From positions 1-64,000 of the forward strand of contig JBGSHJ010000066.1 of the NCBI GenBank assembly GCA_041752315.1: a stretch of DNA of 64,000 nucleotides. Reading direction: 5' to 3'. Below are positions 44,312-52,850 of this stretch, one piece after another. The number at the start of each line of letters is the position of its first letter. The stretch's first letter is position 1. The translations under genes were made by a program, and so were the position numbers. Origin of the DNA: SYFY01 sp041752315. GTDB taxonomy: Bacteria > Pseudomonadota > Gammaproteobacteria > Pseudomonadales > Azotimanducaceae. The notes under the pieces were generated by a model, which saw only the letters and a list, made by a program, of their open reading frames with translations, had not been told where the DNA came from and made no database searches.

Positions 44312-45790
44312 GTGCTGAAACCTGTATCGACACCCATCAGGATCGTACGCGGCCCTGGTTTCTACCGATTGACGCTTCCGCTGCTGGCAGCGGTTGCGAC
44401 CACCATGCTCGCGGCTGTCACGTCGGATCTGCTGCCCCACGCCAGTCTGTCCATCGTGTTTCTCAGCGGCGTACTCGTCGTGTCGTCATACAGCGGACTT
44501 GGACCCGGACTGGTCACTGCGGGGCTGTGCTTCCTGACTTATGACTTCTTTTTCACCGATCCCAGATACACCCTTGTCGTGGATTCAGGTGCCGATATCG
44601 CAACCCTGCTGTTTTTCCTGTTGGTGGCGGGTGTCACGGGAAATCTGGCTGCGCGCATGCGAGCGGAGATGGACAAACGCGCCAATGTAGCGCGGGATCT
44701 GACCAGGCTGCATGCGTTTGGCCAGCAGATGCTGTCCGCCCTGGATCGCGACCAGATAGTCCTGACATTGCGCCAGCAGCTGCAGCAGCGTTACGGTGGC
44801 ATGGTCGCCATCGTGCTCGCCGCCAGCGAAGGCAACTATGTGCCACCGGACGTCGCGACGGATACTGAACGCCGTCTGGCGGTCGGTGGACCGCATTCGG
44901 ACCTTCCCGGGTGGACCATTCATCCCCTTGCGTCATCCAGAGGTCCTCTCGGACTGGTTGCCGTGCCGGATGCGGGAAATGCTGACCATGCAGATACACT
45001 GACCAGGAGTTATTGCCACCAGGCTTCTCTGGCTCTGGAGCGCGCGGCATTGGTCGACGAACTGGCCGAAGCGCGGCTCAACTCCGAAACCGAACAACTG
45101 CGTTCGGCGTTGTTGTCTTCGGTATCCCATGATCTGCGCACACCTCTGGCATCCATCATCGGTTCGACCGCCAGTCTGCTCGAATATGGTTCGGCTTTTT
45201 CCGCGCGGGACCGACTCGATCTGCTCGCCACCATTCTGTCTGAAGCCAGACGGCTGGACCGACACATTCAGAACCTGCTCGACATGACCAGACTCGGACA
45301 GGGCAGGATTTCATTGCGACGTGACTGGGTAGATGTCCGCGATCTCATTGCCGGCGCCATCGCACGCGTTCAAGAGGCGGACGAAGGTTTTGGTGGAATC
45401 GACATTCACGTGGCGGACGACGTACCGATGATCTGGGTGCATGGCACCTTGCTTGAACAGGCACTGGTGAATCTGCTCGACAATGCCATCCGCTTCTCGC
45501 CACCGGGGGGCCGCGTGAGTGTAGCGGTCAACAGCGCGCCTGATGAGGTGACGATTGACATCTGTGACGCCGGACCGGGTATTCCAGTGGTTTTGCGTGA
45601 GCGTGTTTTCGACATGTTCTATACCGCAGCACAAGGCGATCGAGGGGGTAGCCACGGTACCGGTCTGGGTCTGGCGATCTGTCGTGGCCTGGTCAATGCA
45701 CATGGCGGAACCATCCGGGTGCTGGACGGGCCTGGTGGCGTGGGTACCCGGATGTCCATTCACCTGCCACTGCAACGGCCGTCATCTTGA
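44312..45790 (+). CDS. KdpD-like sensor kinase lacking the N-terminal KdpD/Usp domains
   Basis: 492 residues. The first 115 residues hold four membrane segments in the DUF4118 pattern (LPHASLSIVFLSGVLVVSS, FLTYDFFFTDP). A GAF-like region follows (about 135-250), then the HisKA helix with SVSHDLRTPLAS (H273 phospho-acceptor) and the HATPase domain (NLLDNAIRFSPPGG, DAGPGIP, GTGLGLAICRG). Full KdpD is about 890 residues and has extra N-terminal domains that are absent here. Start GTG 44312. It overlaps the response regulator by TTGA. It pairs with trkH, not with kdpFABC. Confidence 0.88.
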   Translation: MLKPVSTPIRIVRGPGFYRLTLPLLAAVATTMLAAVTSDLLPHASLSIVFLSGVLVVSSYSGLGPGLVTAGLCFLTYDFFFTDPRYTLVVDSGADIATLLFFLLVAGVTGNLAARMRAEMDKRANVARDLTRLHAFGQQMLSALDRDQIVLTLRQQLQQRYGGMVAIVLAASEGNYVPPDVATDTERRLAVGGPHSDLPGWTIHPLASSRGPLGLVAVPDAGNADHADTLTRSYCHQASLALERAALVDELAEARLNSETEQLRSALLSSVSHDLRTPLASIIGSTASLLEYGSAFSARDRLDLLATILSEARRLDRHIQNLLDMTRLGQGRISLRRDWVDVRDLIAGAIARVQEADEGFGGIDIHVADDVPMIWVHGTLLEQALVNLLDNAIRFSPPGGRVSVAVNSAPDEVTIDICDAGPGIPVVLRERVFDMFYTAAQGDRGGSHGTGLGLAICRGLVNAHGGTIRVLDGPGGVGTRMSIHLPLQRPSS

Positions 45791-46494
45791 GTAACGTACC
45801 CTTGGTTACGGCCACAACCACGACGCACATCGTCCTGATCGAGGACGAAGCCGCCATACGAAAGTTCCTGCGTCTCAGTCTGGAAGCCAATGGTTATCAT
45901 GTTCATGAGGCACGCACCGGCGAAGCGGGGCTCGCTGTGTGTGTCGAAACCACGCCGGACCTGGTGATTCTCGACCTCGGTTTACCAGACATGGACGGTC
46001 ACGCGGTCATTCGCCGTCTGCGTGCCTGGTCCGCCGTACCGATCGTCATTCTGTCGGTGCGCTCTGACGAGCGGCAAAAGGTGGCAGCGCTCGACGCCGG
46101 CGCCAACGACTATGTCACCAAACCCTTTGGAATTTCCGAATTCCTTGCCCGCATTCGTGTCTTGCTGCGGAACAAGGGCCGGGACACGGTCGAGTCGGTG
46201 ATCCACGAGGTGGGGGATCTGCGCATCGACCTGCATGAACATCGTCTGTGGGTGGCTGGAGACGAAGTCCGTCTGACCAACAAGGAGTTCGATCTGCTTG
46301 GCCTGCTGGTCCGCAAGCGTGGCCATGTGCTCACACATCGACAGATTCTCGATGCGGTCTGGGGCGAAGAACGAGGTGTCGAAACGCAGAATCTGCGTGT
46401 CCTGGTTGCCGCACTAAGGCACAAGCTGGGCGAGGATCCCGCGCGACCACGTTACCTCGCAACCGAGCCGGGAGTGGGGTACCGCTTCTGCTGA
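45787..46494 (+). CDS. KdpE-like response regulator
   Basis: 235 residues, OmpR family. The receiver domain has phospho-acceptor D63 (VILDLGLPD), and the winged-helix DNA-binding domain ends with the typical YLATEPGVGYRF. The start TTG 45787 overlaps the kinase stop by four bases (TTGA), so the two are translationally coupled. Given the divergent trkH, it probably controls K+ uptake and may bind the repeat at 44249. Confidence 0.88.
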   Translation: MSNVPLVTATTTTHIVLIEDEAAIRKFLRLSLEANGYHVHEARTGEAGLAVCVETTPDLVILDLGLPDMDGHAVIRRLRAWSAVPIVILSVRSDERQKVAALDAGANDYVTKPFGISEFLARIRVLLRNKGRDTVESVIHEVGDLRIDLHEHRLWVAGDEVRLTNKEFDLLGLLVRKRGHVLTHRQILDAVWGEERGVETQNLRVLVAALRHKLGEDPARPRYLATEPGVGYRFC

Positions 46495-46571
46495 CCTCCA
46501 TCCCGGGAAAGGTTGGCACTGGACGAGGTCGAGGATTCCCTGGGGCTCGGTGTTGTGCGCATCAATGTACG

Positions 46572-48803
46572 TCAGTAGTCGAGCCACTCGATTGGTTTTG
46601 ATGGCCTCATCCCGGTAATTCGCAAGATGGTCATGGCGACCGTGTCGATGTCATTGTCAAACGTCCCATGTTGCGCCTGAACCGTCTTGCCTTTTTTATT
46701 GACCACGATGCTCGGTTTGTCCACTCGATGGAGATGACCGCGAAAACCCTGCAGCCACTGTTCGATGTACTGCAGATGATCCGGGTCCCACTGGTCACGC
46801 AGACGACTGCTGTCATCACCGTGCCAGGCAGTCTCGATAGCCCTTTCCAGGCCAAGGATCGGAATCTTGCGAACTTCCTCGAGCGCCCGGCTGATGAGAT
46901 AGAGCAATGATTTCCCGTACAGATGCAGACCTTTGACCGTTGTTCCCAGCAAAAAGTCCTCTTTTTCGTTTCTTTCGGACAGATAGTGGAGATGAATGTC
47001 CTCGGATTTCAGAACTGCCTTACCTCGCTGAAGGAACATTTCGACTGCAAACTGCACCGAACAGGCCGCTGCGTACAACGTACAGCTGGCGACTTTCACT
47101 GCTTTCACGCCTGGGTCCGGGGATGCCAGCAGAGGCAGCAGATGCCCCAGCAGAATTGATCCTGCCGAGTGGCCGATCAGATGCACCTCCAGGCCCTCCA
47201 GACCGGCAGAGTCCGCCAGCTTGTCGCGAAGCCGCGCCAGATGGCGGGCAATGCTGACCAGTCCACCGTTGCTGGTTGCACTGCGCGCGGCGTTTTCGCG
47301 CATTTCGGACCACAAGCCCCTGATCGTCTGGTGAGCGACCTGCTCCATGCTGCGATCACGACGTTCGGCAAGAAAATCGAGGAACCCGGCTGCACGCATG
47401 TCTTCAATGCTGGTGACACCAAACACATTGCGGAATACATCTTCCAGCATGGAACCGATGGTTTCAGCCGGTCCTGTTTGCCAGGTGAGGAACAGGGGAT
47501 ACACACCGTTTGCAGCCAGATAGGGGGCAAGCACCCGGATGCGATCGATGGACTCACCTTCGCTGTTCAAACCTCCATGGGCGTAGATCACGATCCTGGG
47601 TACAGGCCGGCCCTTCAGCCAACGGGCAGGGTCTTCGACCAGGAGCCGATCCAGAAACTGATCGAGGTTGGCCCCGGAACTGCCACCAGTGATATCACTG
47701 ACGATGATCCTGCCGTCATTGCCTGTAATCAGTGTATGGGCGAATGCACTGGCAGTACTCCAGGGCTCATGTTCCGGATGATCGAATTCACGGTCGATCG
47801 GCCATGGATCGTCAGGCGGGTTGCGAGGGCTGCGTGGCCGTCGATCAAAAAACCCCAACGATCGTCCATGGCGGGCCGGCCAACGTATGGATTCGATGCG
47901 TTCCTCGGTCATGACCTGCGGTACACCCAGTGCCGCTGCCCATGCATCGGTACCAAGAGACACCCAGTCGTTGTAGGGCATGACCGCAAACCCACCCGCA
48001 CCCCATTCACTTCCCCAGGAGTTTTGCACGATGAACCCCCGCTCGTTGTAACCGACCATCGCAAAAGCGTGTCCGCCGGTCTCGGCAATGTCGTCAGCTG
48101 GTGGAATCGTCGGGATCCCGGCATGGGTTTTTGGTGGCTTGCGCAGTGGCACACGATCCCAGCCATCGTGGACACTGGCGGAGACAAATATGGCGCCGAT
48201 CTGCTGGATTGCCGCCTGCATGTCGACAACGCACCGCCGGTCGATGCGGTAATACACACCGAGTGGTCTGGTGACAGCGTCCTTCTCCCAGCCCTTGGCC
48301 GGTTTGAGGAGCTGAACCCGGCCGTCCCTCGTGCGATAGCGCCAGTGTTCGTCGCTGCAGACTCCATGTTTGTGCCAGCCCTTCAGCGCGCCTCGACAGC
48401 TTGAACCGTCGTAGTCTTCGCCCTGCCACTCGTCATAGCGGCGGGCGAGTTCATAGAGCATGCGTGGACTGACTTGTTGAAACGTGTTGTCCGGGGTGCG
48501 TCTGAACAAGAGGAAGTTGACGACACTCGCGAGACCAAATCCGGTACAGGCACCTTCACTGCCCTGGTCGAGAATCAGACCCTGTTTTGAATAAGCCGAC
48601 ATGAACCTGCTGATATCCGCCTCGACCGGAAAGGTCGGGTCGAGAGAACGAAGCGGTGGGAGATAGACTTTGTCGCGGAAGTCGAGGCGATCTGGTCTGG
48701 CGTCGAATGTAACGTTGGTGAATCCCGTGGGGCCTTTCTGTTTTGATCGACGGGCGCTGCGCCTGTTGGAGTTGGGCCTGGTGAGTTCGGGATTTGGTGT
48801 CAT
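46572..48803 (-). CDS. Papain-like protease fused to a lipase-like alpha/beta hydrolase
   Basis: 743 residues from ATG 48803, which follows a strong AAGGAGGTG. The first domain (about 75-290) is a papain-fold peptidase: C86 in GSEGACTGFG, H245 in GGHAFAMVGY, and N261 in QNSWGSEWG make the catalytic triad. A linker rich in Pro/Arg follows (about 310-350). The second domain (about 400-640) is an alpha/beta hydrolase: IVIYAHGGLN, nucleophile elbow LIGHSAGS (S546). No signal peptide is visible. Such protease-hydrolase fusions are rare. It heads a cluster with a P-loop kinase, cupin and cell-wall amidase on the same strand. A processing or effector role is possible but unproven. Confidence 0.83.
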   Translation of the reverse strand: MTPNPELTRPNSNRRSARRSKQKGPTGFTNVTFDARPDRLDFRDKVYLPPLRSLDPTFPVEADISRFMSAYSKQGLILDQGSEGACTGFGLASVVNFLLFRRTPDNTFQQVSPRMLYELARRYDEWQGEDYDGSSCRGALKGWHKHGVCSDEHWRYRTRDGRVQLLKPAKGWEKDAVTRPLGVYYRIDRRCVVDMQAAIQQIGAIFVSASVHDGWDRVPLRKPPKTHAGIPTIPPADDIAETGGHAFAMVGYNERGFIVQNSWGSEWGAGGFAVMPYNDWVSLGTDAWAAALGVPQVMTEERIESIRWPARHGRSLGFFDRRPRSPRNPPDDPWPIDREFDHPEHEPWSTASAFAHTLITGNDGRIIVSDITGGSSGANLDQFLDRLLVEDPARWLKGRPVPRIVIYAHGGLNSEGESIDRIRVLAPYLAANGVYPLFLTWQTGPAETIGSMLEDVFRNVFGVTSIEDMRAAGFLDFLAERRDRSMEQVAHQTIRGLWSEMRENAARSATSNGGLVSIARHLARLRDKLADSAGLEGLEVHLIGHSAGSILLGHLLPLLASPDPGVKAVKVASCTLYAAACSVQFAVEMFLQRGKAVLKSEDIHLHYLSERNEKEDFLLGTTVKGLHLYGKSLLYLISRALEEVRKIPILGLERAIETAWHGDDSSRLRDQWDPDHLQYIEQWLQGFRGHLHRVDKPSIVVNKKGKTVQAQHGTFDNDIDTVAMTILRITGMRPSKPIEWLDY

Positions 48804-48972
48804 GCTTCACCTCCTTGTGATCGGTCACAGTGGCTACGCAGGTACCGTGCTTGCCGATGAGAGAGTGTGTGCCCTGTGGATGAGCCGACGTGTGCAACTC
48901 ATCGCGCGACGGATGATGCCATCGACTGCGTGGAGGATGCACTACCCACCCCAGGCCAGATTCGGACAGAGC

Positions 48973-49590
48973 TCAGCTGCGGCTGGAAATGAAAGCTGCG
49001 ATGACATCCAGTGCTGGTGCATGACCGTCGGTGGTATCAACGTCGATGATCGGTACGTTCATGGACAGGTGTTCAAAAGGCGGCAAGTGCTGCGTTCGCC
49101 CGACCCGCTCGCTCAGGTATTGTCTGTCCTGGTGAACGGCGCGCCGTTCCGGAAACTGCTCCAGGCGCCGCAGCATGCGCTGCAATGCCCGTTCGGGCTC
49201 GATGTTGCAGCGGACAATGCAGGGTTTGGCGAGTGGCAGGAGTGATTCGAGCGTCTGTACCCAGAGCCGGTGCTGAAAAGCGGCTTCCACGATCACCGAT
49301 GTTCTGCCGATCAACAACGCATGGGCGCGTGTGTTGAATGCGGTGTTGGCCAGCTGAGCTGTATCGATGGGTCGGCTGGAGTCCCTCGGATTGTTCTGGA
49401 CGAACTCCTCGTAAATCTCATCGCGGGAAACAACGGGAAACCCGACAGCTTCTGCAAGTGCTCGCGCAAGCGTCGATTTGCCAGAGCCTGGTGCACCACT
49501 GACAATGACCAGCAGGGGCTTTTCTGGCCGGACCAACCTGGGTCGTCCGTGCAGTTCTGATTCAACCTGCCGGCGGATACACAACTTCAT
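48973..49590 (-). CDS. P-loop kinase of the AAA_33/Zeta-toxin-like group
   Basis: About 205 residues. Walker A is SGAPGSGKSTLARALA near residue 35, and the following VSRDEIYEEF has the acidic residue that activates substrate. A later RRLEQFPERRAV gives the lid Arg residues. This fold phosphorylates small molecules (nucleosides, sugars or UDP-sugars in zeta toxins). The start is ATG 49590 with GAGGCGG before it, overlapping the preceding cupin gene by 29 bases. Substrate unknown. Confidence 0.78.
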   Translation of the reverse strand: MKLCIRRQVESELHGRPRLVRPEKPLLVIVSGAPGSGKSTLARALAEAVGFPVVSRDEIYEEFVQNNPRDSSRPIDTAQLANTAFNTRAHALLIGRTSVIVEAAFQHRLWVQTLESLLPLAKPCIVRCNIEPERALQRMLRRLEQFPERRAVHQDRQYLSERVGRTQHLPPFEHLSMNVPIIDVDTTDGHAPALDVIAAFISSRS

Positions 49591-49963
49591 CCGCCTCGAT
49601 CCGCTCACCGATCATGATGTACCGGAACATCGCCTGTGACGTGTTGTGCAGGTAGTGGGCCTCGGCCTGGTTCGCTGGAAAGCAGATGTAGCTGCCGGCC
49701 TCAAGCTGGAACTGTGCGTCTCCCAGGTGCAAGGTCGCCACGCCAGACAGGACATAGAGATGCTCCTCTTCCAGGGAGTGCCAGTGCGCTGGCCGGGTTG
49801 TCGAGCCAGGAAACAGTTCAAGAATACCGACGCCGATCTTTGACCGGCCCCCAACGTCACACAGCGCCTGGCCACGAATGTGCCGGTCGGTGCCTTCGTA
49901 CCAGGCAACGAAGGGAATGACCGACTCGTGTATGGGCACTTTGATGGGCTGGTCCTCGTTCAT
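49562..49963 (-). CDS. Cupin-domain protein
   Basis: 133 residues. A single cupin barrel: PAHWHSLEEEHLYVLSGVA gives the HxH...E metal site, and later SYICFPANQAEAHYL. The start ATG 49963 (MNEDQPIK) excludes an unlikely upstream open stretch. Metal-binding cupins include dioxygenases, isomerases and epimerases. It overlaps the kinase gene, so the two are coupled. Confidence 0.8.
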   Translation of the reverse strand: MNEDQPIKVPIHESVIPFVAWYEGTDRHIRGQALCDVGGRSKIGVGILELFPGSTTRPAHWHSLEEEHLYVLSGVATLHLGDAQFQLEAGSYICFPANQAEAHYLHNTSQAMFRYIMIGERIEADEVVYPPAG

Positions 49964-50015
49964 GTGCTGTTGCCTGACCGGTAGATCTGATCGTTGGTCA
50001 TCCCGTCGCGCGTCG

Positions 50016-50474
50016 TCATGCCAGACGCCGAACACCGAGGATCTGACTGCCGGGGAAAGGTGCGATCGATACGCTGTTGGCTTGATTGCCCCCCAGGACC
50101 AGCACTTTGTGACCTTCGATCCCTGCAAAAAACCCCACATGACCCGGTGCATTGATGACGTCAGCCCCCGGCTGACTGCCTTTTCCGCGTTTCAGAATGA
50201 CCACGTCGAAGCCAGGCTCCGCATGGTCGAGCGGCATTACCTCGCCAACTTCGAGCCAGGATCTGGCCCGCAGGCTCTTGGAGCGTGGCAGTCGCAGAAG
50301 CCAGGCGATGTAATTTGTGAAGGCAGAACACCAGGGCACCGAATCGTCTGCAGGCCATTGGTCATCCAGCCTGAGCATCGCCAGGATATGCGGGTTCGAA
50401 ACCGAGCCAGGTACCTCCTTGATGCCGACAAATCGCTGTGCAATTTCGAATGCAGACACATCCATTTTTCGCAT
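50016..50474 (-). CDS. TIGR02594-family (NlpC/P60-CHAP-like) cell-wall hydrolase
   Basis: 152 residues. The nucleophile is C49 in PWCSAFTNYIAWLL, and APGHVGFFAG provides the His. This matches the TIGR02594 family of small peptidoglycan amidases often found in phage and prophage or secreted by bacteria. No signal peptide is visible. The start ATG 50474 follows AAAGGAG. It lies between the cupin and sixA-like genes on the same strand. Confidence 0.8.
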   Translation of the reverse strand: MRKMDVSAFEIAQRFVGIKEVPGSVSNPHILAMLRLDDQWPADDSVPWCSAFTNYIAWLLRLPRSKSLRARSWLEVGEVMPLDHAEPGFDVVILKRGKGSQPGADVINAPGHVGFFAGIEGHKVLVLGGNQANSVSIAPFPGSQILGVRRLA

Positions 50475-50614
50475 CTGGGATGACTCCTTTCAGATTGTTC
50501 GGGAGAGTGGAGTGTTCTGGATATCGGTAAAACGATGTTGCCGGTTGGCCGTCCCGCCACAAACACCAGTCGTCTGACCAGGTGCCACAGCCAATCTGCG
50601 GCGTAGCCGCCCCT

Positions 50615-51118
50615 TCATAACGATCGCAGACCTTTCGGTGTGACGATGCGACTCAGTGTGAAGGCGTTCGGGTGTGCAGATGACCAGACTTCACCAGTAC
50701 TGAACTGTGCAATGCCAAACGTGGGCAGGTTGTCGAGCACCTGTTGCCCGGCGAGCAGATTGACAAGATCCGTGATGCCAGGGTTGTGGAAGACGATCGC
50801 GACGCTTCCGATATCCGGAGGTGTTTCTCGCAGCACATCAAGCGCCGACTCCGGTGACGCGTGGTACAGCGCATCGACACCGATGATGTGTTCATCCTCA
50901 AGTGAAAAACCGGCGGCGACAAATTGTGCAGTAACGAGTGCACGTCTGGCAGTGCTGGACCAGACCCACTGTGCAGGGTCTGGTTGTGATCGCAGCCATT
51001 CGGCCATGAACGGGCCATCACGACGACCCCGTTCATTCAGGTCGCGCTGAAAGTCCGGCACACCATGTACCCAATCGGACTTGGCATGCCGGATCAGCCA
51101 GAGTTGTCTGGCGGGCAA
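50615..51118 (-). CDS. SixA-like phosphohistidine phosphatase
   Basis: About 167 residues, histidine-phosphatase superfamily. LIRHAKSDW contains the catalytic RHA/G motif, and VFHNPGITDLV the second active-site His. SixA removes phosphate from histidine kinases and phosphotransfer domains. The chosen start is TTG 51118, four bases after the stop of the LLM flavoprotein gene, so they form a coupled pair; the open frame further upstream overlaps that gene. Confidence 0.8.
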   Translation of the reverse strand: MPARQLWLIRHAKSDWVHGVPDFQRDLNERGRRDGPFMAEWLRSQPDPAQWVWSSTARRALVTAQFVAAGFSLEDEHIIGVDALYHASPESALDVLRETPPDIGSVAIVFHNPGITDLVNLLAGQQVLDNLPTFGIAQFSTGEVWSSAHPNAFTLSRIVTPKGLRSL

Positions 51119-51122
51119 CGGA

Positions 51123-52028
51123 CTACTTCCAGAGTGCGAAAAATTCCTCGAACGCCTTGAGCTGGTTGCCGGCGGCAGAGGAGGGCACGATGATCGGTGT
51201 ACGCACGCCGGCGTCGAACCACTTCTCGATGCCTTCGCGTACTTCACTGGCTGTGCCGAACAGGGTGGTGTCGGCTAGCCAGCGATCGGAGAGGCACTCG
51301 GGAATGCGGTCGAAGTCCTTGTCGGCGATGGCCTTTTCTACCGCCGTCATCTCGTCGACGTAACCGGCTTCTTTCCAGTAGTTTCGATAGTTTGGCAGCA
51401 GCGCGTAGCTGGTCAGCGTACGCCGATTGACAGCGGCAGCCGCAGCACGGTCATCGCTGATGCAGGTTGGAATCATGTTGCCGATGAAAAAGTCCGGGTT
51501 GGAGCGTGTGGCAGGTGCGAGTACGCCCAACGAGTGCGCCATGTGCGAGCGGGCGCCATTGGCGAAGACCATGCCACCGCCGATTTCTTCCGACAGACTG
51601 ATCATCTTGTCCCGCAGAGTGGCCAGTACGATAGGTGGCAGTTCACCGACCCGAGGTGCCTTTTTCATGTCCTCGACAAACTTGCGCATGTCCGCGAGCG
51701 GCTTGCCTGCGGTGATGCCCAGCCGATTCAGGGCAGGGGCGTGGCTGACCCCGATACCAAAGCGGAATCGGCCACCGGATACTTCGTGGATGAAGGATGC
51801 CGTTGATGCAAAGTCCGAGGGCTGTCGGAAATAGATCGGCATGATACTGGTACCAAACACGATCTCGCGGGTCTCCAGCGCGATGGCCGTGCACAACGAC
51901 AGGCTGTCACCGAGGCTTGGCGCATAGATGCCCGGGAAACCCCGGCGTTCGATTTCCTTGGCCATTTCGATCATGGCTTTGCGGCGGCCGGGCACGGCCG
52001 CCAGGCTGACTGCAGGCAGTTGGGTCAT
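51123..52028 (-). CDS. LLM-class flavin-dependent oxidoreductase
   Basis: A 301-residue luciferase-like monooxygenase-fold protein. Characteristic pieces are GFPGIYAPSLGDSL, IVFGTSIMPIYFRQPS, SGGRFRFGIGVSH, and the C-terminal FGTASEVREGIEKWFDAGV. The family uses F420 or FMN. Substrate unknown. The stop is followed after four bases by the SixA-like gene. Confidence 0.85.
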   Translation of the reverse strand: MTQLPAVSLAAVPGRRKAMIEMAKEIERRGFPGIYAPSLGDSLSLCTAIALETREIVFGTSIMPIYFRQPSDFASTASFIHEVSGGRFRFGIGVSHAPALNRLGITAGKPLADMRKFVEDMKKAPRVGELPPIVLATLRDKMISLSEEIGGGMVFANGARSHMAHSLGVLAPATRSNPDFFIGNMIPTCISDDRAAAAAVNRRTLTSYALLPNYRNYWKEAGYVDEMTAVEKAIADKDFDRIPECLSDRWLADTTLFGTASEVREGIEKWFDAGVRTPIIVPSSAAGNQLKAFEEFFALWK

Positions 52029-52096
52029 GGTGCTCTCTTTCGTTTCAGAGGTCCCAGCTTATCAGCCGGATGGCTGAATCAGAAAGGCCGGAAACT

Positions 52097-52840
52097 TCAG
52101 AACAGACGGTGTCTGGCGGTCTGCCGAGGTGCCGCCAACAGATGGCGTTGCAGGCGCTCGGGTTGACGAAACACGAAGGCGAGCGCCAGACCCGCAACAA
52201 ATCCACCCACGTGCGCCCAGAACGCCACACCACCTTGCCCATCGGCAGCCATGACACCGCTGACCAGCTGAATGAGCAGCCAGTAGCCGAGCATGAAAAT
52301 CGCCGGAACCGCCACGGTGGTGATGTAAAAACCCAGGAATATCAGCATGTGCACGTGCGCCCGGGGATAGAGCAGGGCATAGGCACCCATCACGCCGCCG
52401 ATGGCACCGCTCGCGCCGACCATCGGAATGCCGCTGGTGGGGTCGGAGAACATCTGGGCAAGCGCCGCTCCCAGCCCGGACAGGGCATAGAAAATGAAAA
52501 ACCGGACGCTGCCCATGGCATCTTCGACGTTGTCACCAAACACCCACAGGAACCACAGGTTGCCGATGATGTGCATCCATCCGCCATGCATGAACATGCT
52601 GGTAAAGATGTTCATCCAGCTCCCGTCACCTGGTCCTGGACACAGCTGCCCTCCAGAGCCGTCCATGCCGGCGCCCAACAGGTCGGCCGGGATCAGTCCG
52701 TAATAACAGATGGACTCGAAGAGCTTCGGATCGTTACCCAGTCCCTGCAGGAAGATCCAGGCGAGGATGTTCAGGGTGATCAGTATCAGGGTCGCAACGG
52801 GTGTGTTCTGGGTGGGGTTCTCGTCGCGAATCGGGAACAT
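52097..52840 (-). CDS. Rhomboid-family intramembrane serine protease
   Basis: 247 residues with six or more membrane segments. The catalytic dyad is S144 in VGASGAIGG and H200 in WAHVGGF. HGGWMHIIGNLWFLWVFG is the conserved first-half region. Rhomboids cut transmembrane helices of other proteins. It is the last gene of a minus-strand unit with hisC and the AI-2E permease (10-base gap to hisC). Confidence 0.9.
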   Translation of the reverse strand: MFPIRDENPTQNTPVATLILITLNILAWIFLQGLGNDPKLFESICYYGLIPADLLGAGMDGSGGQLCPGPGDGSWMNIFTSMFMHGGWMHIIGNLWFLWVFGDNVEDAMGSVRFFIFYALSGLGAALAQMFSDPTSGIPMVGASGAIGGVMGAYALLYPRAHVHMLIFLGFYITTVAVPAIFMLGYWLLIQLVSGVMAADGQGGVAFWAHVGGFVAGLALAFVFRQPERLQRHLLAAPRQTARHRLF

Positions 52841-52850
52841 CGAGAGCCTC

